Origin: Mesorhizobium sp. M1C.F.Ca.ET.210.01.1.1
GTDB lineage: Bacteria; Pseudomonadota; Alphaproteobacteria; Rhizobiales; Rhizobiaceae
Length of the DNA stretch: 64,000 nucleotides
Direction of reading: 5' to 3'
NCBI RefSeq assembly: GCF_004791585.1
Contig: NZ_SRUU01000027.1
Coordinates: 1 to 64,000, forward strand
Under the pieces are notes generated by a model. The model worked only from the letters and a program-made list of their open reading frames with translations. It ran no database searches and had not been told where the DNA came from. Positions 1 to 8,431 of this stretch are shown here, one piece after another (positions within the stretch are counted from its first letter, which is position 1; the number at the start of each line of letters is the position of its first letter). Made by a program: the position numbers and the translations under genes.

Positions 1-93
1 AGCGACTCAATGTTCGCAGGCGGCGACATCGCCGCAATGAATCAGAAATGCGGCCAGGCCGGAATCGGGCCACCCCAACCCGAGTCAATCTGA
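1..93 (+). CDS. possible 3' end of an unidentified gene
   Basis: Frame 1 is open from the first base to a TGA at 91-93 and would encode about 30 residues ending in PPQPESI. It could be the tail of a gene that starts outside the window, but such a short open frame in GC-rich DNA can occur by chance. No family is recognised. Confidence 0.2.
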   Translation, partial: SDSMFAGGDIAAMNQKCGQAGIGPPQPESI

Positions 94-477
94 CGCAGCC
101 CTCGCCACAACTTTTGCCCCTCTTACCAGACCACCTGCTAACGCATTGATTTACAGAAGAAAAATATTTCCATCCGGGTCAACCCACTGTCGTATTGGAC
201 CGCGCATTTATCGGATATGTGGCCAATTTCAGGATCAGGCATCGCAACGGCATGCACGAAATGTCTCGACGGATTGAATATGAAGGTCGCGCCCCATCAT
301 GGCATCGCGAACGAGTTTCCTATGCGGCGGCCCTCAAGGTCAGCGCAAGTGCTGACACTCCTTTGGCTGCTTTGTGTGCCCAGCCGCTAGTGCGGCCACA
401 GCCATGTTGATGGGCGTACCGACGTTGCCGATCCTCTGGTCGAGCCCCGAAGCCAAGCCAGCAAAGGCGTTGACCGT
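94..477. other. gene-free stretch downstream of the integrase
   Basis: No convincing gene lies here. The short open frames have no recognisable domain or good ribosome binding site. The stretch faces the 3' end of the leftward integrase gene. I see no tRNA and no obvious attachment-site repeat. Confidence 0.4.
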
Positions 478-1791
478 CTAGATTCTTGTTCGTTTCTGTG
501 GCGTAACTGTGGGGTGGTCGGAAGAGTTCTCCTTCTGTGCCCCGAGCATTCTGATTGTGTTTTTGGGCACGTTTCGCGAACGCGACTTGGAGACGATCGC
601 CCGGGTGGCTTCGGCCTGAAAATCGGGGTGATGGTGACCATAGGTCTCGATCAGCATTTCCACTGTCATGCCGAGAAAGCCAGCGGCCGCCCACCGGTCG
701 GTACCTTGCTGCATCAGCCAGGTCGCGGCTGTGTGGCGAAAGACGTGCGGCGTGATGTCAGTGCGGAACACGCGCCGCATGCTACCGTCAGGTGCTGCAA
801 CGTAGTCATACCCGCCAAGCCCGGCCGCCTCGACCACCGAGCGGAAGGCCTTCCTGATCGACTTCACTGGTTTGCCGTTCCACTCTACGACGTAGTCGTG
901 GGCGATCATGCGGCCGATGCTTGCGCTCTTCCCGCGGCCCTTGGTCTTGATCTCCAACGGCGTTACCGCCCAGCGACGCATATGTGCAAGCAGCCGCTCG
1001 GGCAACCTGACCGGTGGTTGTCGCTTTTTCGTCTCGCGGCCGCGGGCGGCGCAGCGGTAGAAAATGCCATATTCGAGGTCGATATATCCGGCGCCCTCTG
1101 TTGGCCGGATGGCCGCTCCGCAGATCGCGGCCGACCGGGTACCGGTGTATAGTGCAACCAGGATGAATCGCGCGACGTGACGTGCGGTGCGGCGATCGCT
1201 TGGTTTACCCTTCCATGACTGGCACATGCGCCATGCAGCGCGAAGTAGGGCGGCTGCTTCGCCGCGTGTCAGCCAACGGTAGCGCGGTACAGGCTTCGCT
1301 GGCAGCACGATCGCAGGTGCGGACGTTACATAGCCCTCACGGTGATAGTTGTTCAGCGCCGCGCGCAGATCCTCCAACTGACGTCTGGCAGCGGCGCCAT
1401 TGCCGTGCACCTTGGCGTAGGCGCGACAGACCTTGCCATTGATGTCGCCGATTTTCGTGTTGCCGAACCACCTTAGCACAACGATCAGCCGTTCGGCGGT
1501 TTCCTTTGGCTTGGCGTGTGAGGGCGCGACGTCAGTAAGATAGACGCTAACGGCGTCGGCTACCGGGACGGCGGCCGGATCACGGCCGCACTCGCGGGCC
1601 GGCCGGTATTTCTCGACGATGTGTTGGGCGAGCCGTTTCTCAGCGAGTTCGCGGTCGCCAGTGCTACCGCAAGCGCTGATGAAGGTTGTCCCATCGCGGA
1701 TGAACCAGCCAGCTCCGTTGCGCAGGCTGCCGTCCGCCCTTCTGCTTTCGGCGCGCCAGACCAGGCGCGCCCCTTTCGGCGTCCGCGGCAT
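478..1791 (-). CDS. int: tyrosine recombinase / integrase
   Basis: A 437-residue site-specific recombinase of the phage-integrase family, expected to cut and join the ends of a mobile element. The catalytic part is visible in the C-terminal half: an arginine in the LYTGTRS segment near residue 215, the box HVFRHTAATWL at about 349-359, and a likely nucleophilic tyrosine in ETYGHHH near residue 384. The N-terminal part looks like a SAM-like DNA-binding region. It sits at the left end of the accessory region and is overlapped at its 5' end by an excisionase-like frame. It may serve this element or a nested island; the attachment site is not visible. The gene looks intact. Confidence 0.9.
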   Translation of the reverse strand: MPRTPKGARLVWRAESRRADGSLRNGAGWFIRDGTTFISACGSTGDRELAEKRLAQHIVEKYRPARECGRDPAAVPVADAVSVYLTDVAPSHAKPKETAERLIVVLRWFGNTKIGDINGKVCRAYAKVHGNGAAARRQLEDLRAALNNYHREGYVTSAPAIVLPAKPVPRYRWLTRGEAAALLRAAWRMCQSWKGKPSDRRTARHVARFILVALYTGTRSAAICGAAIRPTEGAGYIDLEYGIFYRCAARGRETKKRQPPVRLPERLLAHMRRWAVTPLEIKTKGRGKSASIGRMIAHDYVVEWNGKPVKSIRKAFRSVVEAAGLGGYDYVAAPDGSMRRVFRTDITPHVFRHTAATWLMQQGTDRWAAAGFLGMTVEMLIETYGHHHPDFQAEATRAIVSKSRSRNVPKNTIRMLGAQKENSSDHPTVTPQKRTRI

Positions 1792-1982
1792 AGCTCCCTC
1801 ATCTTAGCGATTGCTGCCAAAGTCACGTATTCCTTGCCTGCGATCAGCTCTGTCTGAAGGCGGCCAGCATCTCGTTCTTTTCGCAAACCTGCCGCGCCCA
1901 TAGAGCCATCCGGAAAGGCGATCTCGGCAGCAACGTTTAGGCGCAGCGGCATATTGTCATCCAACTGCTCTGGAATGCTCAT
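1560..1982 (-). CDS. excisionase-like small protein overlapping int
   Basis: A 140-residue frame on the same strand as the integrase. The first 70 residues lie upstream of int and read as a compact DNA-binding protein (AEIAFPDGSMGAAGLRKE, then a GKEYVTLAAI segment), typical of small excisionase-like proteins beside rhizobial integrases. The last 75 or so residues are read from integrase DNA in another frame. That tail (GSPNTSSRNTGRPAS) resembles, from memory, the C-terminal ends of homologous proteins, so the overlap is probably truly coding. The start may be 1982 or the internal ATG 10 codons later (MPLRLN). A GAGAGG precedes 1982. The function as recombination directionality factor is inferred. 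Confidence 0.6.
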   Translation of the reverse strand: MSIPEQLDDNMPLRLNVAAEIAFPDGSMGAAGLRKERDAGRLQTELIAGKEYVTLAAIAKMRELCRGRRKGRAWSGAPKAEGRTAACATELAGSSAMGQPSSALAVALATANSLRNGSPNTSSRNTGRPASAAVIRPPSR

Positions 1983-2739
1983 TGCATGCCTCTCGTTTGA
2001 CGCCGGATAACAAACTCGGCGTCATCGCTTAGTGTTTGAGCCTCTGAGATGATCCGGCACTGGCCAGACAGTTGCTCGACGTGGCCGAAATTATTCACCC
2101 AGTGAGCGCAGGATCCATTGGTATCAAGTATCTAAAGCATATCCGGCATTGTCCCGAAGTCATTGGTATCATCAGCTTGAAAAGTACGCGCCTAAGAGCC
2201 GTATGTGAACGGCACTAGACCTCTTATGCGGTGATTAGGACACTCTGGCGCAAAAACGGCGGTGTATAGGTCAGGAAGAACTTATGAAAATTGCGCTGCC
2301 GTTCGATTCTGAGACCGTTTGAACCCGTCTGGAACGATGGTGAAACGATCTCCTTGCCTGACGTTGGATTCGGCATCGTTCTGCCTCAGGCTGGCCAACG
2401 TTCTGACCAGAGTTGATTTTCAAAAATTGGTCAGTAGCCGGCCAAGATGCGAGGCAGCAAAATACCCGCCTTCGAACGTCGTCATTCCGGGCGGGCCTGC
2501 CAGACCGGATAAAGGTCGACCCGGCAGCTTTTGCAGGCCGCGCCCTTGCCAAGAGCGTCCGACGACGGAAAGCCGCGCTTATGAATGCAGGGCTGGTCCC
2601 AGGTGGGGTGGCGCCGGATCAAAGCGTTGCGCCCTCTTGAGGAAGCGCGGACCCATAAAAGTGAGAGTGTGGATTGGGTTTTCCACGACGGGTTGAAAGC
2701 TGGAGAGAGTCCTCCAGCGCCTGTCGCGGAGAAATCACG
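1983..2739. other. long non-coding stretch between xis-like gene and ardC
   Basis: About 750 bp with no supported gene; the open frames inside have no domain or conserved look. An 11-bp direct repeat, CATTGGTATCA, occurs at 2116-2126 and 2161-2171, 45 bp apart. It could be a recombinase or excisionase arm site, but this is unsupported. The right end contains the ardC leader. Confidence 0.4.
2699..2718 (+). promoter_or_regulatory. hairpin in the ardC leader
   Basis: GCTGGAG at 2699-2705 and CTCCAGC at 2712-2718 form a perfect 7-bp stem with a 6-nt loop, 21 bp before the ardC ATG. No T run follows, so it looks like a leader structure rather than a terminator. The ribosome binding site GGAG at 2728-2731 lies just after it. 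Confidence 0.45.
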
Positions 2740-3699
2740 ATGTCCAATCACCATCACCGACGCGGAGCCGCTGCCGGCCGGGCGAACCTCTATGGCGAGA
2801 TAACCGACAAGATCATCTCGGAGTTGGAGGCGGGTCGGCTTCCTTGGGTTCAGCCATGGGGGAGCGCGGCAGCCAAGGCGCCGCTTTCGCTCCCCCGCAA
2901 CGCAAGTACCAGCAAAGCATATAGCGGCATCAATGTGCTTATCCTCTGGGGCGCGGTCGTCGAGCGGGGCTATATGGCCCAAAGCTGGCTGACTTTCCGT
3001 CAGGCCCTCGCGCTCGGTGGAAACGTTCGAAAGGGCGAGCACGGCACAACCGTCGTGTACGCAGATCGCTTTGTTCCTGACGATGAGAAGAAACGCGCCC
3101 GAGATACTGGCGAAGATGCCAGGGCGGTTCCATTCCTCAAGAGGTTCACTGTGTTCAATGCCGAGCAATGTGAGGGTTTGCCGGCAGACCTCGCAGTGTC
3201 CCCGCCACCAGACCCGGCCCTGATCGAGCCACGCGTCGAGGCGCTGATCAAGGCCACAGGCATCGAATTCCGCATCGGCGGCGATCGAGCCTATTACTTG
3301 CCAACCCAGGACAGGGTTCAAGTACCGCCGCCTCAAGCCTTCTTCGAGCCTATCAACTGGCACCGCACGGCGCTGCATGAACTTGGCCATGCCACTGGCC
3401 ATCCCTCACGTCTTGCTCGCGACTTTTCCGGCTCCTTTGGAACGAGAAAGTATGCGTTCGAGGAACTGGTGGCAGAGATCAGCGCCGCCTTCTCGTGCGC
3501 TGCTTTGGGTATCGTTCCGACCGTGCGGCATGCCGACTATATCGGATCCTGGCTGGACGTGCTGAGGGAGGACAATCGGGCTGTCGTGCGCGCCGCCAGC
3601 CTGGCCGGCAAGGCGGCCGACTGGCTCCTCGGCCATCTGCCAGATGAAATCACGCTGCCCATCAACGTGGATGCCGATCAGAACAGGAGGGCAGCCTGA
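2740..3699 (+). CDS. ardC: ArdC-family antirestriction protein
   Basis: A 319-residue ArdC-type protein with an N-terminal ssDNA-binding region (DUF1738) and a C-terminal zincin-like metallopeptidase domain. The N-terminal half has the conserved NLYGEITDKIISELE and LPWVQPW segments. The C-terminal half carries HELGHATGH, an HExxH zinc-binding motif at about 213-217, with a downstream acidic EELVAE helix. Such proteins protect incoming single-stranded DNA from host restriction during conjugation. The start at 2740 is preferred because GGAG lies 8 nt upstream and the residues before it look non-coding. Its stop overlaps the next start by one base (TGATG), so the three genes from here form an operon. 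Confidence 0.9.
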   Translation: MSNHHHRRGAAAGRANLYGEITDKIISELEAGRLPWVQPWGSAAAKAPLSLPRNASTSKAYSGINVLILWGAVVERGYMAQSWLTFRQALALGGNVRKGEHGTTVVYADRFVPDDEKKRARDTGEDARAVPFLKRFTVFNAEQCEGLPADLAVSPPPDPALIEPRVEALIKATGIEFRIGGDRAYYLPTQDRVQVPPPQAFFEPINWHRTALHELGHATGHPSRLARDFSGSFGTRKYAFEELVAEISAAFSCAALGIVPTVRHADYIGSWLDVLREDNRAVVRAASLAGKAADWLLGHLPDEITLPINVDADQNRRAA

Positions 3700-4007
3700 T
3701 GTCGCGGCGCGATATATCCGAACTGGCATCCTGTCTCGGCCAAGAGGCCGAGGCAGTGTCCCGACGCTATCTTTCCAATGGTCGTCCCGTGGGTCGGTCT
3801 TGGGTGGTTGGCGATGCTCGCAATACCTCGGGGCACTCCATGTTTGTCCGCCTCAAGGGACCGGATTTCGGCAAGGGCGCGGCGGGCAGGTGGACCGAAT
3901 ATGTTGCGGCGAGGGTTATGTTGCGTCCCCGCGATTTCGCGCTGTCCCACAGACGATCGACGGCTTTTACGCGACATAATATCAGCACGCCGCGGGAGGT
4001 CTCGTGA
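3699..4007 (+). pseudogene. truncated copy of the downstream Toprim-type gene
   Basis: A 102-residue frame whose first 65 or so residues closely match the start of the next gene (SELA, YLSNGR, VGD.RNT, SMFVRL and GAAG.WT are shared). Similarity stops after WTE, and the remaining residues look like out-of-frame or deleted sequence. This indicates a tandem duplication followed by deletion of the Toprim half. The frame is still translationally coupled on both sides through TGATG overlaps, so a short peptide may be made. No catalytic part remains. Confidence 0.7.
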
Positions 4008-5074
4008 TGCCCCGCGACGCTTCCGAACTGGCGCGCCGCCTCGCCCGCGATGCCGAGGCGGTCTGCCGCCATTACCTGTCCAACGGGCGGCGCCAGGGCC
4101 GCTACTGGATAGTGGGCGACGTTCGCAACACGCCCGGCCGGTCGATGTTCGTCCGGCTCAGCGGGCCGGAATCCGGTCCCGGCGCCGCCGGGCATTGGAC
4201 CGATGCCGCCTCCGCCGAATATGGCGATCTCCTCGACGTGATCCGTGAGAGCTGCGGTTTCGTTGACTTTCGCGATGTCGCAGAGGAGGCACGACGCTTT
4301 CTCAGTCTACCGCGCGCCGTAGCGCGCCGCAGCCCAAGACCGGTTCGCTACCCCTTTCCCGCCGGATCGCCGGAAGCGGCGCGGCGGCTCTTCGCCATGT
4401 CGCAGCCGATCCGCCGGACGCTCGTCGAGACCTACCTGTGCAATCGCGGCATCAAGACTGTCCACGATGTGGAAGCGCTGCGCTTCCATCCGCGCTGCTA
4501 CTATCGCGCTGACAGGCATTCGCCGACTGAGACCTGGCCGGCGATGATCGCCGCCGTCACCGATCTCGACGGCCGCATCACCGGGGCGCATCGGACCTGG
4601 CTCGATCCCAACGGCTTCGATGTCGTCCGGCTCGGCAAGGCTCCAATCGACACCCAAAGGAAGGCGATGGGTGGTCTCCTCGGCCATGCCGTTCGCTTCG
4701 GTGCGCCGTGCGAGGTTATGGCGGCCGGCGAAGGCATCGAGACGATGCTGTCGCTGCGCTGTGCGCTACCGGCTATGCCGATGGCTGCCGCGCTCTCGGC
4801 CAACCACCTTGCCGCCCTTCTGCTCCCGCCGGCGTTGCGTCGGCTCTACATCGCTCGCGACGCCGATGCGGCGGGTGACATGGCGCTCGCGGCATTGACC
4901 GAACGTGCTGAAGCAGCGGGCATCGAAACGCTTGCCCTGTCTCCGCAGAGGGGCGACTTCAATGAGGACCTACGTGCATTCGGCCTCGGCGCGCTCCGGG
5001 CGGCACTGCGCATGCAGCTCACGCCGCAGGATGTCGTTCGCGTGATGCGCCAGGGAACGGCCAGGATGGTGTGA
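4007..5074 (+). CDS. Toprim-domain DNA primase-like protein
   Basis: A 355-residue protein of the mobile-element primase/Toprim type. The N-terminal third carries the SNGR, RNTPGRSMFVRL and GAAGHWTDAAS segments found in this family. The C-terminal half has a Toprim fold: a glutamate in AAGEGIETMLSL near residue 245 and an aspartate pair in YIARDADAAGDMAL near 285. Such proteins are thought to act on DNA during or after transfer. The ATG at 4007 is chosen because it overlaps the previous stop (TGATG), has GGAGG at 3994-3999, and aligns with the start of the truncated paralogue. A GTG one codon earlier is possible. It ends the ardC operon. Confidence 0.8.
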   Translation: MPRDASELARRLARDAEAVCRHYLSNGRRQGRYWIVGDVRNTPGRSMFVRLSGPESGPGAAGHWTDAASAEYGDLLDVIRESCGFVDFRDVAEEARRFLSLPRAVARRSPRPVRYPFPAGSPEAARRLFAMSQPIRRTLVETYLCNRGIKTVHDVEALRFHPRCYYRADRHSPTETWPAMIAAVTDLDGRITGAHRTWLDPNGFDVVRLGKAPIDTQRKAMGGLLGHAVRFGAPCEVMAAGEGIETMLSLRCALPAMPMAAALSANHLAALLLPPALRRLYIARDADAAGDMALAALTERAEAAGIETLALSPQRGDFNEDLRAFGLGALRAALRMQLTPQDVVRVMRQGTARMV

Positions 5075-5479
5075 CAGATGGCGGTTTTGGACTATCCTGG
5101 TCGATCCGGCGGGGCCCATGCCCGACAGAACAGCGGCGACCTTCTCGGGGTGGAAATCTGACTTTTGGTACCCGCGACGCAACACCGGCTTTGACCCCAG
5201 AAGCGGAAGCTCGCTTGTGCCGGGTCAATTCACGGCCATTACCCTTCCGTCCCCTTCCGTCGGATGATTTGAAGGGCAAGCCATGACCCGACTCGGACAC
5301 TTGTTCCGCTCCGGCCCAATGGCAGCTCGTGACTCCAAAAAGTGCATGCTCCTGGCGAGGCGGCGCCGTCAGATATGTTTGCGGGAACCCCCCATAATAA
5401 TGGCGCCGGCCTTCTTCGCCCCGCCGACCTGGCGGCCCCTCGAAACCTCTAGCGCGACAGGCACAGGGCTTTCGTCCGC
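5075..5479. other. gene-free stretch between Toprim gene and cyclase gene
   Basis: About 400 bp between convergent genes. Several short frames exist on both strands but none has a domain, repeat or clear ribosome binding site. It may be decayed insertion-sequence or gene debris; I cannot assign it. Confidence 0.35.
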
Positions 5480-7255
5480 CTATTCGGGTAGCGCCGCCTT
5501 GGCGTAGCCCTGCCGGATGCGTTCGGCGTCGGCCGGATTGCCGAAGGGCAGCCGCCCCACGTGCTCTGAAAAGCGATAGCTCGGGTTTATCTCTTTTAGC
5601 TCTGCGCTCACGCGCCGTGCTTCATCGACTTCGCCGAGGTGGCCAAGGGCGGCAATCAGGAGCCCCCGCGACAGATCGGTCTTGGGCGACAGGCGGATAC
5701 GCTCGCGAAATGCCTCGACCGCTTTCTGGTACTGCCCGGCCAGCAGGTAAGCCGAGCCGATAAAGTGCCAGGTCAAATGCCCCTGCAGCGGATCGAGGCG
5801 CAGCGCGTGCTCAAGATCCGGAATCGCCCCCAGCGGCGCGCCGTTGTAGATGTTGCCCGCCCCGCGCATGCCGAAGGCCAGTGCGAAGTTGGGATTGAGA
5901 GCAAGCGTCTTCTCCACCTCTTCGCGATGTCCGGCCGGATCCTTCTCCCAAAACTTCACCAGCGCGGCCATGTAATGCGCATAGGGGAGGTTGGGGTCCT
6001 TCTCGAGCGCGAGCCGACTGTAATGGGCAGAAAGTTCCTTGCTGTCGGTGCGCCCGCTCCAGTGGTTCTGGAAGTCGTGGTTGTAAGCGTGAGCCAGGCC
6101 GGCATACGGTTCGGCATAGTCGGGGTCGAGCTCAATTGCCTGGGTGAACAGGGCGACCGCGCGCTCGAATGTCTCCTTTGTCTTTTCAGGGCCGAACAAT
6201 ACCTCGCGCCCGCGCAGGAAAAGATCATGCGCCTGGATGCTTCTCGTTGGTATATGGGCGATGCGCGCCGACTCGGCCGGCGTCAGCGCAACCCTGAGGG
6301 CTTCGACTATGTGGTGCGTCACCTCGTCCTGCAGCGCAAAGATATCGGTCATGTCGCGGTCGTAGCGGTCCGCCCATAGGTGGGTCCCGGTCCGTGCATC
6401 GATCAGCTGGGCATTGATCCTGACGTGGTTGCCGGCCCGGCGGATCGAGCCCTCCAGCACCGCAGTCACGCCGAGCTCGCGCCCGACCGTCCGGATATCG
6501 ATGTTCTTGCCTTTGTAGGTGAAGCTGGAGTTGCGGGCGATGACCGAGAGGCCGGCGACCTTCGACAGGTCGGTTATGATGTCTTCGCTGATGCCGTCGG
6601 CGAAGTAGTCCTGCTCGGTGTCGCCGCTCATATTGGCGAACGGCAGGACGGCGATCGACTGCTTTGCCGCCGTTGACCCTGCCAGCCGGCTCGTCGAGGG
6701 TTCCGACGTCGCGATCGCCTTGGCGCCGGCGGCACCGACCACTAGCGAGTAAACTCGGATCGGCTCGGCTATGTTCTTGAGCTGCGTGCTTCCGAGATCG
6801 GCGACCGAGAGGTCGAGCCTTGCTTTGACCTGGCGATAGGCATCTTCGGACAGGCAGATGGCCCCCGGCGCCGCAACCCCCTCCAGACGCGAAGCGATGT
6901 TGACACCATCGCCCATCAGGTCGCCGTCGCTTTCCTCGACAACGTCTCCCAGATGGATGCCGATCCGGAACTCGATGCGACGGTCCTGCGACACTCCAGC
7001 ATTGCGCTCGACCATGCCGTTCTGAACCTCGATAGCGCAGCGCACGGCATCCACCACGCTGCGAAATTCGACCAATGCCCCATCGCCCGTGCGCTTGATC
7101 ACGCGCCCGTTGTGCACGGCGATCGTCGGATCGATCAAGTCGCTGCGCAGTGCCCGCAACCTCGCCAAGGTGCGATCTTCGTCTTCGCTGGCGAGCCGAC
7201 TATATCCGACCACGTCTGCGGCTAGGATTGCGGCTAGCTTGCGATTCTCGCCCAT
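5480..7255 (-). CDS. class III nucleotidyl cyclase with TPR domain
   Basis: A 591-residue protein in three parts. Residues 1-170 are a class III adenylate/guanylate cyclase catalytic domain: LAADVVGYSRL holds the first metal aspartate, RTGDGALVEF the second, and GVNIASRLE the transition-state Asn/Arg pair. About 210-330 is a TolB/FlgO-like segment (IAVLPFANMSGD). The rest is a run of TPR-like helices (AVALFTQAIELDPDYAEPYA and following). Proteins of this layout are very common in Rhizobiales and probably make cAMP in response to an unknown signal. The start at 7255 (MGENRKL) is chosen because the domain begins there. It appears to be cargo within the ICE region. Confidence 0.85.
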   Translation of the reverse strand: MGENRKLAAILAADVVGYSRLASEDEDRTLARLRALRSDLIDPTIAVHNGRVIKRTGDGALVEFRSVVDAVRCAIEVQNGMVERNAGVSQDRRIEFRIGIHLGDVVEESDGDLMGDGVNIASRLEGVAAPGAICLSEDAYRQVKARLDLSVADLGSTQLKNIAEPIRVYSLVVGAAGAKAIATSEPSTSRLAGSTAAKQSIAVLPFANMSGDTEQDYFADGISEDIITDLSKVAGLSVIARNSSFTYKGKNIDIRTVGRELGVTAVLEGSIRRAGNHVRINAQLIDARTGTHLWADRYDRDMTDIFALQDEVTHHIVEALRVALTPAESARIAHIPTRSIQAHDLFLRGREVLFGPEKTKETFERAVALFTQAIELDPDYAEPYAGLAHAYNHDFQNHWSGRTDSKELSAHYSRLALEKDPNLPYAHYMAALVKFWEKDPAGHREEVEKTLALNPNFALAFGMRGAGNIYNGAPLGAIPDLEHALRLDPLQGHLTWHFIGSAYLLAGQYQKAVEAFRERIRLSPKTDLSRGLLIAALGHLGEVDEARRVSAELKEINPSYRFSEHVGRLPFGNPADAERIRQGYAKAALPE

Positions 7256-7505
7256 AGCGCCCTCCGCGGCTATCGAGATTAGCACAACGAACCGTTCAGC
7301 GCCTCCCATTCAATGGGTACGATCCAGGCGAAGGAGAGTAGCTTTCAATCGCCGGCCGAAGATGACCGTCTTGGGCTCAAGACGCTACCTTCGTGGCAAC
7401 ACTGGCAAAGGTCCCGAAGTGGCGCGACTTGCTCATTCTGATGAGCGATCGCATCCACCACTCAGAGCAGGAGCTCTCGGCGGAAGGACGCCAGACACCT
7501 CTGAC

Positions 7506-7961
7506 TCACAACGATTTCAGAAAGGCCATGAGATCCTTGTCCTCCTTTCCATGAGCGACCGGGTCGTGGCTGACCGACTTCGCAAATAGCTACGGCGTTG
7601 GCTTTCACCGCGAGGTATATTTCGGCATAGATGTTGGTAGTGCTGATCGAGACATGGCCGAGCCACGCGCGGGTGGTATTGAGGTCAACGTCAACGAGAA
7701 CCAGACCGTCGTATGCCGGATCACATGCGGGGTTATCGCTCTGTCAGCCAGGCCCGGCAGCCCGGCTGCGTAACACCCGATAAGGCGATAGACTCCGAAG
7801 CGAGTAAAAGGCGTTCCGAGCCTACTGACAAATACGGCATCATCGGTCGCGCGACCGATGATCTCGTCGGTCAGAACTCGTTCGGTTTCCGACCACAGGC
7901 GACACTGGCGCGTCTTGCCGCCCTTCCCATGCAGAGTGGCAAGATCGTGGCCGCCATGCAT
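7506..7961 (-). pseudogene. frameshifted remnant of an XerC/D-type integrase
   Basis: Several reading frames together give the C-terminal half of a tyrosine recombinase: HGKGGKTRQCRLW, then PHVIRHTT, then (after a frameshift near 7700) VDLNTTRAWLGHVSIST with the tyrosine of NIYAEIYL, and after another shift DKDLMAFLKSL ending in a TGA at 7506-7508. The N-terminal half is missing. The gene is therefore dead and marks an older mobile element inside the accessory region. Confidence 0.8.
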
Positions 7962-8202
7962 GCGCCCGATTGCAGATCATGCACCTTAGCTCCGGCGTCA
8001 TCGACAAATAGACCTTTGTGCCATCCAGATCGGAATGATCGCAGGACGTCGCCCGCTTCATGACCCTCGCGGCCTGACGGGAGCAGAGAGCGACAGGGGC
8101 GGCATGCCTCTGTCCTTGCGCTCATGGCGTTTGCTTCGTTTGGAAAGGACCGGCCCACGGCCTTCCAGAGGGCGATCGGGCGACAGCCGGTCCGGACCGG
8201 CA

Positions 8203-8315
8203 ATGGCTTTGCCCGGCTATTTTCCGGCGGCCCTTCCCACCCCACGCGACGCGCCGCGTGGGGTCCCCGGCTTCGTGCCTTTCCATCGCGAAGCAAAATA
8301 GCCGGGCTTCGCCAT
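8203..8315 (+). promoter_or_regulatory. structured leader element A, before the DUF2493 gene
   Basis: A nested inverted-repeat structure. ATGGC (8203-8207) pairs with GCCAT (8311-8315). The 13-bp arm GCCCGGCTATTTT (8211-8223) pairs perfectly with its complement at 8295-8307. Inside, CCCCACGCG (8240-8248) pairs with CGCGTGGGG (8255-8263), and GCTTCG pairs with CGAAGC further 3'. A second copy with the same layout but different outer-stem sequence lies at 12540-12649. This suggests a conserved RNA or single-stranded DNA structure controlling the gene at 8432. No known family name is assigned. Confidence 0.6.
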
Positions 8316-8431
8316 CCTCCACTCGCGTTCCAGCCCTGCGCTGATGCTACGGGTGCAGGTCCAGACTGCCCGCCGCCTTCGTCGCCATGAAGGCCGCGAT
8401 GGGCGCGACCGATCTGCCGAAGGAAGCCGCC

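Noticed and set aside
2116..2171. CATTGGTATCA direct repeat as an attachment-site core
   Set aside because: Both copies lie 45 bp apart on the same side of the integrase, not at opposite ends of an element, so they cannot be attL and attR.
7089..7589. Plus-strand frame after the cyclase start
   Set aside because: Half of it is antisense to the cyclase gene and the rest is antisense to the integrase remnant; no domain is seen.
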